From Caballeronia grimmiae (GTDB lineage Bacteria > Pseudomonadota > Gammaproteobacteria > Burkholderiales > Burkholderiaceae): a stretch of 64,000 nucleotides of DNA. Position 1 is the stretch's first letter; the number at the start of each line of letters is the position of its first letter. Under the pieces are notes generated by a model. The model was not told the DNA's origin, searched no databases, and saw nothing but the letters and a program-made list of their open reading frames with translations. The position numbers and the translations under genes were made by a program. Of the stretch, positions 36,021 to 43,658 are shown piece after piece. The stretch is from contig NZ_JFHE01000014.1 in NCBI RefSeq assembly GCF_000698555.1, positions 62,001 through 126,000 of the forward strand, read 5' to 3'.

Positions 36021-37310
36021 TTACCCCAACTCCCGCCCACGCCCCAACAAAAACTCCCGCTCCCGCGCATTCCTCGCCAACGCCGCCGCCGCAAGAAACT
36101 CCTCCCGCGCCTCGTCCTTCCGTCCGACGCGCGCCAGCAGATCGGCCCGCACACCGGGCAACAAGTGATACCCCCGTAACGCCTCCGAATCCCGCAGCCG
36201 ATCGACGATATCCAGCCCAGCCTGCGCCCCGACCGCCATACTGACCGCGACAGCCCGATTCAGCTCCACAACCGGCGTCGGCGCGACCACCATTAACGCG
36301 TCATAAAGCGCGATGATCATCGCCCAATCGGTCTCAGCGGCAGTCGCCGTCCGCGCGTGGCACGCAGCGAGCGCCGCCTGCAGCGCATAGAGGCCGCGCG
36401 CACCGCCCAGCGCATCGGCTCGCGCAAGAGCCGCGAACCCGCGCTGAATCAGCAGCGGGTCCCATCGGCTGCGGTCCTGATCCGGCAGCAGCACCGGACG
36501 CCCGTCGCGGTCCACGCGCGCCTTGATCCGCGACGCCTGAATCTCCATCAACGCGACGAGCCCGTGCACTTCGCTTTCTTCCGGCATCAGTTCCGCAAGA
36601 ACGCGCGCGAGCCGCAGCGCGTCCTCGCATAGCGCGGGACGCATCCAGTCGGCGCCGGCCGTCGCCGAATAGCCTTCGTTGAAAATCAGGTAGATCACTT
36701 CGAGCACCGACGCCAGCCGCGCCGCGCGTTCAGCGGCCTTCGGCGCCTCGAATGCGACGCGCGCCGCCGACAACGTCCGCTTCGCACGCACGATCCGCTG
36801 CGCGATCGTCGGTTCCGGCACGAGAAAGCCCCGCGCGATTTCGTCCGTCGTCAGCCCGCCGAGCAGCCGCAACGTCAGCGCGACGCGCGCATCCAGCGAC
36901 AGCACCGGATGGCACGCCGTGAACACGAGACGAAGCAGATCGTCGCCAATATCGTCTTCGCGGGCGGCGTCGAGGGCATCGACGAAATCGGGGGTCACGT
37001 GCATCTCCTGCGCGTCCAGATCGCGGCCCAGTTCCTCGTGCTTGCGCGCGTGCAGCGCATGCTGCCGCAGACGGTCGAGCGCCCTGTTCTTCGCTGTCGT
37101 CATCAGCCACGCTCCCGGCTTGTCCGGCACGCCCGCACGGCCCCAGTGCTCGAGCGCCGCGACGAACGCGTCCTGCGCCAGTTCCTCGGCGAGCGCGACG
37201 TCGCGCACCACGCGCGCCACGCTCGCAATCACCTTCGCGGCCTCCATGCGCCACACCGCGTCGATGACCCGACGCGTCGCCGCATCGCGCTCGGTCAACG
37301 CGTCGTTCAC
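36021..37310 (-). CDS. ECF42-type RNA polymerase sigma factor with C-terminal extension
   Basis: 429 residues. Sigma-2 region (about 15-80: RVVRDVALAEELAQDAFVAALEHWGRAGVPDKPGAWLMTTAKNRALDRLR) and sigma-4 (about 125-180: LTLRLLGGLTTDEIARGFLVPEPTIAQRIVRAKRTL). A long C-terminal DUF6596/TPR-like extension follows (about 190-429: IYLIFNEGYSA... VELNRAVAVSMAVG). No anti-sigma gene adjoins; instead VOC and YciI genes precede it, as typical of ECF42. The 4-bp ATGA overlap with the VOC gene shows coupling. Confidence 0.94.
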   Translation of the reverse strand: MNDALTERDAATRRVIDAVWRMEAAKVIASVARVVRDVALAEELAQDAFVAALEHWGRAGVPDKPGAWLMTTAKNRALDRLRQHALHARKHEELGRDLDAQEMHVTPDFVDALDAAREDDIGDDLLRLVFTACHPVLSLDARVALTLRLLGGLTTDEIARGFLVPEPTIAQRIVRAKRTLSAARVAFEAPKAAERAARLASVLEVIYLIFNEGYSATAGADWMRPALCEDALRLARVLAELMPEESEVHGLVALMEIQASRIKARVDRDGRPVLLPDQDRSRWDPLLIQRGFAALARADALGGARGLYALQAALAACHARTATAAETDWAMIIALYDALMVVAPTPVVELNRAVAVSMAVGAQAGLDIVDRLRDSEALRGYHLLPGVRADLLARVGRKDEAREEFLAAAALARNAREREFLLGRGRELG

Positions 37311-37705
37311 GCCGCTTCCGGCGCCATGTGCACCAGTTCCCAGATGTGTCCGTCGAGATCCTCGAAAGCGTGTCCGTACATGAAGCCGTGGTCCTGCGGC
37401 GGACGCGGCGTGCGCCCGCCCGCGGCGACGGCCTTCGCGATCACGTCATCCACTTCCGCCCTGCTCTCGCACGACAGGCAGATGAGCGTCTCCACGTGCG
37501 TGTGCGCGTCGATCAGCGTCTTTTCGGTGAAGGTCTGGAAGAACGGTTCGGTCAGCAGCATCGCGTACAGGTTCTCGCCGATGACGAGGCACGCGGCATT
37601 CTCGTTCGTGAACGCCGGGTTGAAGCTGAGACCGAGCGCCTTGAAGAACGTCATCGATCGCTTGAGATCGCGTACCGGAAGATTCACGAAGATTTGCTTG
37701 TGCAT
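37307..37705 (-). CDS. VOC-family (glyoxalase-fold) protein
   Basis: 132 residues with two beta-alpha-beta-beta-beta modules: KQIFVNLPVRDLKRSMTFFKALGLSFN at the start and GHAFEDLDGHIWELVHMAPEAA at the end, the latter with the metal-ligand Glu. Such VOC proteins accompany ECF42 sigma factors. Overlaps the sigma gene by 4 bp. The enzymatic substrate is unknown; it may be a sensor or effector for the sigma factor. Confidence 0.92.
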   Translation of the reverse strand: MHKQIFVNLPVRDLKRSMTFFKALGLSFNPAFTNENAACLVIGENLYAMLLTEPFFQTFTEKTLIDAHTHVETLICLSCESRAEVDDVIAKAVAAGGRTPRPPQDHGFMYGHAFEDLDGHIWELVHMAPEAA

Positions 37706-37771
37706 GTTGCGTGTCCTGGTTTTCCTTTTCTTCGATGACGACGATCGACGCCCACGCCGATCGACAAAAAA

Positions 37772-38134
37772 TCACAGATAACACCGCCCGATCTTGCGCA
37801 CTTCGACCGTGCACCACGCCGCAGCCGGGCATTCGGCGGCGATCGCGATGGCTTCGGCGTGCGTCTCGCAATCGAGCAGGAAGAAGCCGCCGATCATTTC
37901 CTTCGCCTCGGCGAAGGGTCCGTCGATGATTCTGGCGCGGCGATCGCCGCCCGATGCATGCGATACCCGCGACGCATCCTTCAGCGATGTCAGCGATTCG
38001 CACGCGCGCAACACGCCGCGCGCCTTGAGTTCATCGGCGAATTCAACCATCTGCCGATACGCCTCCCGGCCTTCTTCCGGCGTTCGCTGCGTGCGCTGTT
38101 CGACCGGTTCAACGATGAGCAACAGAAAAGCCAC
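37772..38134 (-). CDS. YciI/DGPF-domain protein
   Basis: 120 residues from GTG 38134, chosen because AAGGAGA sits 5 nt before it and the protein then begins at the conserved AFLLLIVEP strand. The hallmark RIIDGPFAEAKEMIGGFFLL (DGPF motif) is at about residues 65-85. DGPF proteins are the usual partners of ECF42 sigma factors. It is the first gene of the YciI-VOC-sigma operon, with a strong dyad 72 bp upstream. Confidence 0.93.
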   Translation of the reverse strand: MAFLLLIVEPVEQRTQRTPEEGREAYRQMVEFADELKARGVLRACESLTSLKDASRVSHASGGDRRARIIDGPFAEAKEMIGGFFLLDCETHAEAIAIAAECPAAAWCTVEVRKIGRCYL

Positions 38135-38206
38135 GGCGGTCTCCTTAGAGCGGATTCGTGCCGCCAACTTAAACCGTCGCGAGGCACGCCGCAATCGGGA
38201 AAGATT

Positions 38207-38236
38207 CGTACGACAATAATGCTCAATTGTCGTACG
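38207..38236. promoter_or_regulatory. 11-bp-arm dyad upstream of the ECF42 operon
   Basis: CGTACGACAAT and ATTGTCGTACG, perfect 11-bp arms around an 8-nt centre, in the 241-bp gap between the divergent YciI operon (start 38134) and the lipoprotein gene (38376). No T-run, so a protein-binding site is more likely than a terminator. Its TGTCGT resembles the TGTCGA -35 reported for ECF42 promoters (recalled from memory). Confidence 0.6.
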
Positions 38237-38375
38237 TTACATCGAGTTACGCGCCGTTACGTGCAGTTCGCATCAATCGCAGGTAGTATCTGCGGCCAAT
38301 CGTCTGATCGCTGACGCTTCTCAGGCAAAAACGACCGGTGTGCCCTCACGGTTCCGTCCAACTCCCTCGCTGCTT

Positions 38376-40253
38376 ATGAACAACAAGAACGCATTCCTGC
38401 TGTCTCCTCTCGTCCTTGCGCTCGCTGCTTGCGGCGGCGGAGCCGACGACGCTTCGATGCCCGCGTCCGTCGCCAACGCGGCAAGCAAGCCCGCTCTCAC
38501 GTGCGCGTCGCCGGCGACGTCATCGGCGTCGGGCGGCTCGGGACAGATTACCGTCGATACCCCGAGCACCGACGGCTCGCGCATGTATCCCGCTGGCGCG
38601 AAATTCCCGGTGGCGATCACGACGCGCGCCGGTTCCGCCGATACGCTCAAGTGGACCATCGCCGATGCGCTCGGCAAGACGGTCGCGAGCGGCAGCTTCG
38701 CCGTGCCGGGCGCCGCCACGAAAACCACCCTCACCTGCTCATCGACGCTCGCGGGCTATTTCGCCGTGTCGGCAACGCTCGCGAATCGCGGCGGACAGGT
38801 GCAGACGGCGGGCACGCGGCCAAACGGCATCGCGACTTTTGGCGTGATGCCGAATCTCGCCAGCGTCATCCCCCCGGTGACGTATGCGAAGCAGGAGCAG
38901 CATCGCTTCGGCATGCAGGGATTCAACGGCAACGCGACGATGCTTGGCGCGCTCGGCATCTCGTCGACCATCGACGACCGCCAGATGTCCGTGATGGAGC
39001 CGAACGGCCGCAACACCTTCAACCCGGCGGCGAACAATCTCGATCCGTTCTACACGTCCGGCAACGTGATGCGCCTCGTGCGGCTCGACGGCATGCCGGG
39101 CTGGGCGAGCGCGCACGGCCAGAGTCCGGACTACGGCTACGTTCCGAACGACCTGTCGTACTTCGCGAACTACATGGCGCGCGTCGGGCAGGAAACGGAA
39201 GCGATCCGCGCGCGCTACTACCCGACGATGTCCGCGAACTATTACCAGGTCACGTGGGAGCCGTACATCCTGTGGAAGGACACGGACGCCAACTTCGTCG
39301 CGCTGTACAAGGCGGCGTATCAGGGCCTGCATTCGAGAGATCCGCATGCGGTCGTGATGGGCCCGGCCGAGCCGTTCCCGTCGCTGACGACGGAGCGCCT
39401 CAAGCGCCTCGCGCCGCTCGGGCTGGCGCAGTATCTCGACGGCATCGCCACGCACGGTTATTACGATGCGGGCACGTCGCCGTCGCATCCGCCGGAGCGG
39501 CGTCACACTGACGCCAACCCCGCCGATGCCGCCAATTCGCTGCTCAACGAGATGCGCAATCTGCGCGCGGAAATGGCGAAGGACTACAAGCCGAACATGA
39601 AGCTGTTCGTGACCGAGACGGGCATCAGCTATGACATCGGCTCGAATTACGGTCCCAACTATCCGACGCCGAACGTGCTGTTCGCGCAGGGCGCGGTCGT
39701 CGCGCGCACGCACATCATCCTGCTCGGCGAAGGCGCGGATCAGACCTACGTGTTCTTCGGCCCGGACTTCCCCGGCGAACCGGGTTACGGCACGTTCTTC
39801 GATCTCGATCATCCGCAAGCCGAATTCGGCACCACGAACATCAGCCCGAAGCCGGCCGCCATGGCCGTCGCCGCGATGACGCGCGTGCTCGACGGCACGG
39901 TGACGCTCGGCCCGGTGAACAACCTGCCGTCGGGCGTGTATGCATATGCGTTCCAGCAGCGCGGTAACGGCAAGATCATCACCGCGCTCTGGACGCACAA
40001 CAACGCGGTATGGCCGGCATCGAACGGAACCTTCAGCGCGACGTACAGCGCCGCCTACAAGCTCAACGTCGATGCAGCCGGCACGAGCGGCACCGTGCAA
40101 CTGATCGACGCGATGGGCAACGTATCGAGCGCGCCGTACACAAACGGCGTCGTCACGCTGACGCTCACCGAATCGCCGCAGTACGTCGTATCGGTGAACG
40201 CGGATATCGCGAAGAGGAACTCGACGAAGCCGCAGGGCTATACCGGCGCGTAA
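38376..40253 (+). CDS. Lipoprotein with possible glycoside-hydrolase domain
   Basis: 625 residues from ATG 38376; the signal peptide ends in LALAAC (Cys about 19), so it is a lipoprotein. After a Ser/Ala-rich linker and a beta-sandwich-like part (about 50-170), a TIM-barrel-like region has VTWEPYILWKDTD (about residue 295) and KLFVTETGISYD (about 415), positions that could hold the catalytic acid and nucleophile. A C-terminal beta domain (about 520-610) follows. Clan-A assignment is tentative. It may act on surface polysaccharide. Confidence 0.65.
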   Translation: MNNKNAFLLSPLVLALAACGGGADDASMPASVANAASKPALTCASPATSSASGGSGQITVDTPSTDGSRMYPAGAKFPVAITTRAGSADTLKWTIADALGKTVASGSFAVPGAATKTTLTCSSTLAGYFAVSATLANRGGQVQTAGTRPNGIATFGVMPNLASVIPPVTYAKQEQHRFGMQGFNGNATMLGALGISSTIDDRQMSVMEPNGRNTFNPAANNLDPFYTSGNVMRLVRLDGMPGWASAHGQSPDYGYVPNDLSYFANYMARVGQETEAIRARYYPTMSANYYQVTWEPYILWKDTDANFVALYKAAYQGLHSRDPHAVVMGPAEPFPSLTTERLKRLAPLGLAQYLDGIATHGYYDAGTSPSHPPERRHTDANPADAANSLLNEMRNLRAEMAKDYKPNMKLFVTETGISYDIGSNYGPNYPTPNVLFAQGAVVARTHIILLGEGADQTYVFFGPDFPGEPGYGTFFDLDHPQAEFGTTNISPKPAAMAVAAMTRVLDGTVTLGPVNNLPSGVYAYAFQQRGNGKIITALWTHNNAVWPASNGTFSATYSAAYKLNVDAAGTSGTVQLIDAMGNVSSAPYTNGVVTLTLTESPQYVVSVNADIAKRNSTKPQGYTGA

Positions 40254-40285
40254 CTGTCAGGATCGATGCAAACGTCATCTCGATA

Positions 40286-40315
40286 TTGACAGCGCCGCGT
40301 GTTCGCCTCGATACT
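40286..40315 (+). promoter_or_regulatory. Sigma-70-type promoter of the small RNA unit
   Basis: Perfect -35 TTGACA (40286-40291), 18-bp spacer, -10 GATACT (40310-40315). It lies 33 bp after the stop of the lipoprotein gene and faces a terminator about 130 bp downstream. Confidence 0.6.
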
Positions 40316-40321
40316 GCACGA

Positions 40322-40479
40322 CATGCACGCAACTCTTCTCCTCGCCATCGCCGCGATTAAAAACCCAGTGAACGCCAAGTACGGCGGGTCATCGGGAGAG
40401 CGTGTGCGCTAGCGAGAAACAAGCAAAAGCTGGCAAGTCGATTCCGAAGGCCCCGCCGAAAGACGGGGCCTTTTGCTTT
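40322..40479 (+). ncRNA. Candidate small RNA (about 155 nt)
   Basis: Bounded by the promoter at 40286-40315 and the terminator at 40447-40474. It holds one short frame: ATG 40323 to TAG 40412, 29 codons (MHATLLLAIAAIKNPVN...), which would begin within a base or two of the expected transcript start. So it is either a regulatory RNA or a leaderless mini-gene. Family not recognised. Confidence 0.4.
40447..40474 (+). terminator. Rho-independent terminator
   Basis: Stem AAGGCCCCG / CGGGGCCTT (40447-40455 and 40464-40472), loop CCGAAAGA, followed by TTTTGCTTT. Ends the small transcript 52 bp before the DUF2917 gene. Confidence 0.8.
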
Positions 40480-40525
40480 ATGCGTGCATCGCGCCCCGTC
40501 TTTGGCTCACATCATGGAGAGCAAG

Positions 40526-40864
40526 ATGGAAGAGCTGTCGAAACTGCTGGACAGGCGCGGGACGCGCGTCGTGGTGTATGTCGATGTCGCCGCGCGTCAT
40601 ACCGTGTCCTGGCGTCTTCCGTGCGATGCGGAATTGCGCATCGGGAGCGCGTCTGTGTGGCTCACACGCCATTCAGATCCCTACGACTACTGGATGCAGC
40701 CGGGCGACGTGCTGCGTCTCGTGCGCGGCGAACGCATCTGGCTGTCGTCGGACTGCGATCACGCGATCGAAGTCTCGCTGACGTCGTATCGTGCGAACTT
40801 GAAGCGCCCGGCGTGGGCGCGCATCGTCGAGCGCTTCATGCCGCGCGCCGTCGACGCCATATGA
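40526..40864 (+). CDS. DUF2917 protein
   Basis: 112 residues from ATG 40526, with GGAGA 5 nt upstream (an ATG at 40514 is a weaker alternative). DUF2917 pattern of short strands: VVYVDVAARHTVSWRLPCDAELRIGSASVWLTRHSDPYDYWMQPGDVLRLVRGERIWLSSDCDHAIEVSLT, a cupin-like sheet. Function unknown; common in Burkholderiales. It converges on the tannase-like gene with a 10-bp gap. Confidence 0.87.
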   Translation: MEELSKLLDRRGTRVVVYVDVAARHTVSWRLPCDAELRIGSASVWLTRHSDPYDYWMQPGDVLRLVRGERIWLSSDCDHAIEVSLTSYRANLKRPAWARIVERFMPRAVDAI

Positions 40865-40874
40865 AGCTCGCTGC

Positions 40875-42611
40875 CTAAGGCGCGACGCACCGAAAGCTCG
40901 TCGCGAGATTGACGCTGCCCTTGCCGATATAGCGCGGATAGCCGGGATAGCGGCAGATGGGTCGCGTGCGGCCGTTGGTGGCGGGCGCGATGTCGCTGCC
41001 GACGAGCGTTTCCGGTGCGACGCCGTTCGTCACCCAGTCGTCGAGCGCGCCGAGTTCGTCCCATGCGGGAATGAATACGCCGTTGCCGTGCTGAAAGCCC
41101 GGCACCATGTAGAGCCGCATGAACGAATCGACGGTGTCCTGACCGTAGCGCTCGACGAGCCCGCGATAGAACGCAAGCGTCTGGTTCGGGCTGATCACTT
41201 CGTCGGCGAGGCCGTGCATCGCGACGAGCTTGCCGCCGTGCGCGATGAACGCGGAGAAATCCGGGTTCATCGCACCGACGGTGTACGAAAGCGTCACGAG
41301 CCGCTGCCGCCAGTTTCCGGGGTTGTCGATATCGAACGACAAGACGCTGAAGCCCGGATCGCGCGTGACGAAGTGGCGGATATACGCATCGCCCTGAGCG
41401 AAGAGATAGCCGTTGGCCGCGAACGTCGGCGGCGCGACGAGCGTCGGCGAGTCGCCGAGGCCGAGCGCGCCCGAAAAATCGACGCCCTGGAACACGTTGT
41501 AACCCGGATACTGATCGACGCCGTAGGCGAGCGCGTACGGCATCGTCAGTCCGTCGCGCAGCAATTGCAGCGTGTCGAGTTGCGCATCGGACAGGCAACT
41601 GTCGCGCAGGGACGGACGCTGCCCGTTCGCGCAACGCAGTGACGCGATGATCTGCGGTTCCAGCTTCCGGCACGCCTCCACGTTACCGACGATGCCATCC
41701 GCGAGACCATCCAGCCGGTCGCATTCGTGCACGACGGTTTCGAACACGCGCCGCTGCTGCGCAATCCCGACGAAACCGCCCGGTTTCGCATACGATGCCT
41801 GCCCGAGCTTCACGCCGAGCAGCCGCACGCCCGAGAAGTTGATCGCGGGCGCGTTGGCGATCACGCCGTCGTAGTCGTTCGGGAAACGTTCGATCACGGT
41901 GAACCCTTCGCGTCCGCCCGTCGATCCGCCCGCGAAATACGTCTTGTCCGGCGTGCGCCCGTAGCCCATCTGGATCAGCGCGAGCGCCACGTCGCGCGTT
42001 TTCTTGAGATGCGCAAAGCCGAAATTGACGATCGCCTCGTCGTTGACCGCGAAGTCCGCGCGCCCCGAATTGCCGACGTGGCCCGAGTCGGAACCGAACG
42101 TCGCGTAGCCACGTGCGAGCGGCGTCGAGTCCGGGGCGAAGGGCATCGGCTGGGTGCCGGAAACGAGCACTCCGTTGTAGCCGCCGCCGCCCATCTGCAG
42201 CGCGCGGCCGTTCCAGCGGCTCGGCAGATTGACTTCGAAGCGGATGTCGGGCGTGGTGTCCTGCAGCGCCCGGATGACGCCGTTGATGCGGCAATACTCG
42301 CCGTTGCGGTTGCCCGGCGCGGCGGCCTTGACGACCGATGCCGTGGTGATCAGCGCGCCGCGCGTCGGCAAGCCGATGATCGACGCGGGCACGGTCTTGC
42401 CGGCGAGGTCGTCGCAATGCTTCGTGACATACGCGGCGGCGTGCGCGCTCGCGAGCGGCATCGTCGCGGCGATCGCGAGCAACAGTGCGCGGCACGCCCG
42501 TGACAACCGGCGCGAGGCATCGGAGGAAAAGAAACGGCGGTTGGGAAGCACGGGTTGGCGAGGATACTTCGATGGCCGCTCAATATATAAGAAGCGATCG
42601 GCGATAGCCAT
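40875..42611 (-). CDS. Tannase/feruloyl-esterase-family protein
   Basis: 578 residues from ATG 42611 (a TTG at 42644 is an alternative). N-terminal export signal (RALLLAIAATMPLASAHA). Alpha/beta-hydrolase core: nucleophile Ser in AGGSTGGREG, Asp in MHGLADEVISPNQT, His in MVPGFQHGNG, a full triad. The family's paired cysteines beside Ser and His (the CS-D-HC motif) are both absent: G precedes the Ser and G follows the His. It lies 57 bp after a LysR gene on the same strand. Likely hydrolyses plant phenolic esters. Confidence 0.88.
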   Translation of the reverse strand: MAIADRFLYIERPSKYPRQPVLPNRRFFSSDASRRLSRACRALLLAIAATMPLASAHAAAYVTKHCDDLAGKTVPASIIGLPTRGALITTASVVKAAAPGNRNGEYCRINGVIRALQDTTPDIRFEVNLPSRWNGRALQMGGGGYNGVLVSGTQPMPFAPDSTPLARGYATFGSDSGHVGNSGRADFAVNDEAIVNFGFAHLKKTRDVALALIQMGYGRTPDKTYFAGGSTGGREGFTVIERFPNDYDGVIANAPAINFSGVRLLGVKLGQASYAKPGGFVGIAQQRRVFETVVHECDRLDGLADGIVGNVEACRKLEPQIIASLRCANGQRPSLRDSCLSDAQLDTLQLLRDGLTMPYALAYGVDQYPGYNVFQGVDFSGALGLGDSPTLVAPPTFAANGYLFAQGDAYIRHFVTRDPGFSVLSFDIDNPGNWRQRLVTLSYTVGAMNPDFSAFIAHGGKLVAMHGLADEVISPNQTLAFYRGLVERYGQDTVDSFMRLYMVPGFQHGNGVFIPAWDELGALDDWVTNGVAPETLVGSDIAPATNGRTRPICRYPGYPRYIGKGSVNLATSFRCVAP

Positions 42612-42668
42612 TCGGAGCCGCCGTCCGGCGTTGCAGCGGCACAACCGCCGCGAAGCACGGCGTGTGCC

Positions 42669-43529
42669 TCACTCGCCGTCCCACTCCCCGCGCAAATCGC
42701 TGTCCTGCAGGAGTTGCAGAAGCGTTTCGGCGGGCCGGCTCAGATGCTTCGCCCCGAACGCGATGAACTCCACTTCGGGCAATTCCGGCAACTCCGCCCG
42801 GTTCACCGGCGGCGCCAGCCCCCGGCCCGCCAGAAAATGCGAGCGCACCGTGAGCCCGAGCCCGCCGCGCGCCGCGGCGATGCAGCCAGCGTGGCTGCTG
42901 CTCGTGCAGACCATCTGCCAGCGCGCGCCGGCCATCGCGAGCTCATCGAGGACGACGGCGCGCGTGACGCTCGGCTCCGCGACGAGAATCAGCGGCAGCG
43001 GCAGGCTGGTATCGACGACCGTGCCCGGCTTCGCCAGCCATTCGAGACGCCCGCTGAAAAGCCGCGTGCCGCGCGCATCGCCGAGTCTGCGCTTGCCGAC
43101 CGCGAGGTCGAGTTCGCCGGAATCGACCAGTTGATAAAGCCGCCCCGTCATGCCGATAGTGATCTCCAGTTCCACGTCCGGATGCGTATCGCGGAACGCC
43201 GCGAGCACGCTGGGCAGCGGCCCGAGCGCGAGATCGTCCGATGAACCCAGCCGTACGCGCCCGCGCAGCCGCTGCGAGCTGAACTGCGATTCGGCGTGCA
43301 TCATCGCGTCGAGGATTACGCGGGCGTGGACGAGCATCGCTTCGCCGTCGGCGGTGAGCGCGAGCGAGTGCGTGTCGCGCACGAACAGCCGGCGGCCGAC
43401 GCTTTCTTCGAGGCGTCGAATGTGCTCCGACACGCTCGATTGCCGCAGGCCGAGTTGCCGGCCGGCATCGGTGAAGCTGTGCGACGCGGCCACCGTCGCG
43501 AAGGTGTTCAGCCAGAGCGGATTCAGCAT
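42669..43529 (-). CDS. LysR-family regulator
   Basis: 286 residues from ATG 43529 (MLNPLWLNTFATVAASHSFTDAGRQLGLRQSSVSEHIRRLE). HTH at about residues 1-60, effector domain about 90-280. The divergent MFS gene starts 130 bp away and the spacer holds a textbook LysR box. The tannase-like gene follows on the same strand. So it probably regulates itself and the MFS exporter, and perhaps the esterase. Confidence 0.94.
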   Translation of the reverse strand: MLNPLWLNTFATVAASHSFTDAGRQLGLRQSSVSEHIRRLEESVGRRLFVRDTHSLALTADGEAMLVHARVILDAMMHAESQFSSQRLRGRVRLGSSDDLALGPLPSVLAAFRDTHPDVELEITIGMTGRLYQLVDSGELDLAVGKRRLGDARGTRLFSGRLEWLAKPGTVVDTSLPLPLILVAEPSVTRAVVLDELAMAGARWQMVCTSSSHAGCIAAARGGLGLTVRSHFLAGRGLAPPVNRAELPELPEVEFIAFGAKHLSRPAETLLQLLQDSDLRGEWDGE

Positions 43530-43536
43530 GCGGTAT

Positions 43537-43559
43537 TGTGATCGGTTTTTCCGATCACA
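43537..43559. promoter_or_regulatory. LysR box
   Basis: TGTGATCGG-TTTTT-CCGATCACA, 9-bp perfect arms. Its core ATCGGTTTTTCCGAT fits the T-N11-A rule exactly (T43542, A43554). It is 8 bp upstream of the LysR start, so binding would also repress the regulator's own gene. Confidence 0.75.
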
Positions 43560-43658
43560 GTCAATGCGGTTAGCGGGCTTCCCGATGATATCGCTCGTCA
43601 TTAAAATTTCACGATGCCGTTGCTACCGATATCAGCGGCGCGCTTACGACTTCACCCC

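Noticed and set aside
40391..40460. Glycine-riboswitch-like GGGAGAG...CCGAAGG motifs
   Set aside because: The spacing and the surrounding stems do not fit the conserved aptamer, no second aptamer follows, and the downstream gene is DUF2917, not a glycine gene.
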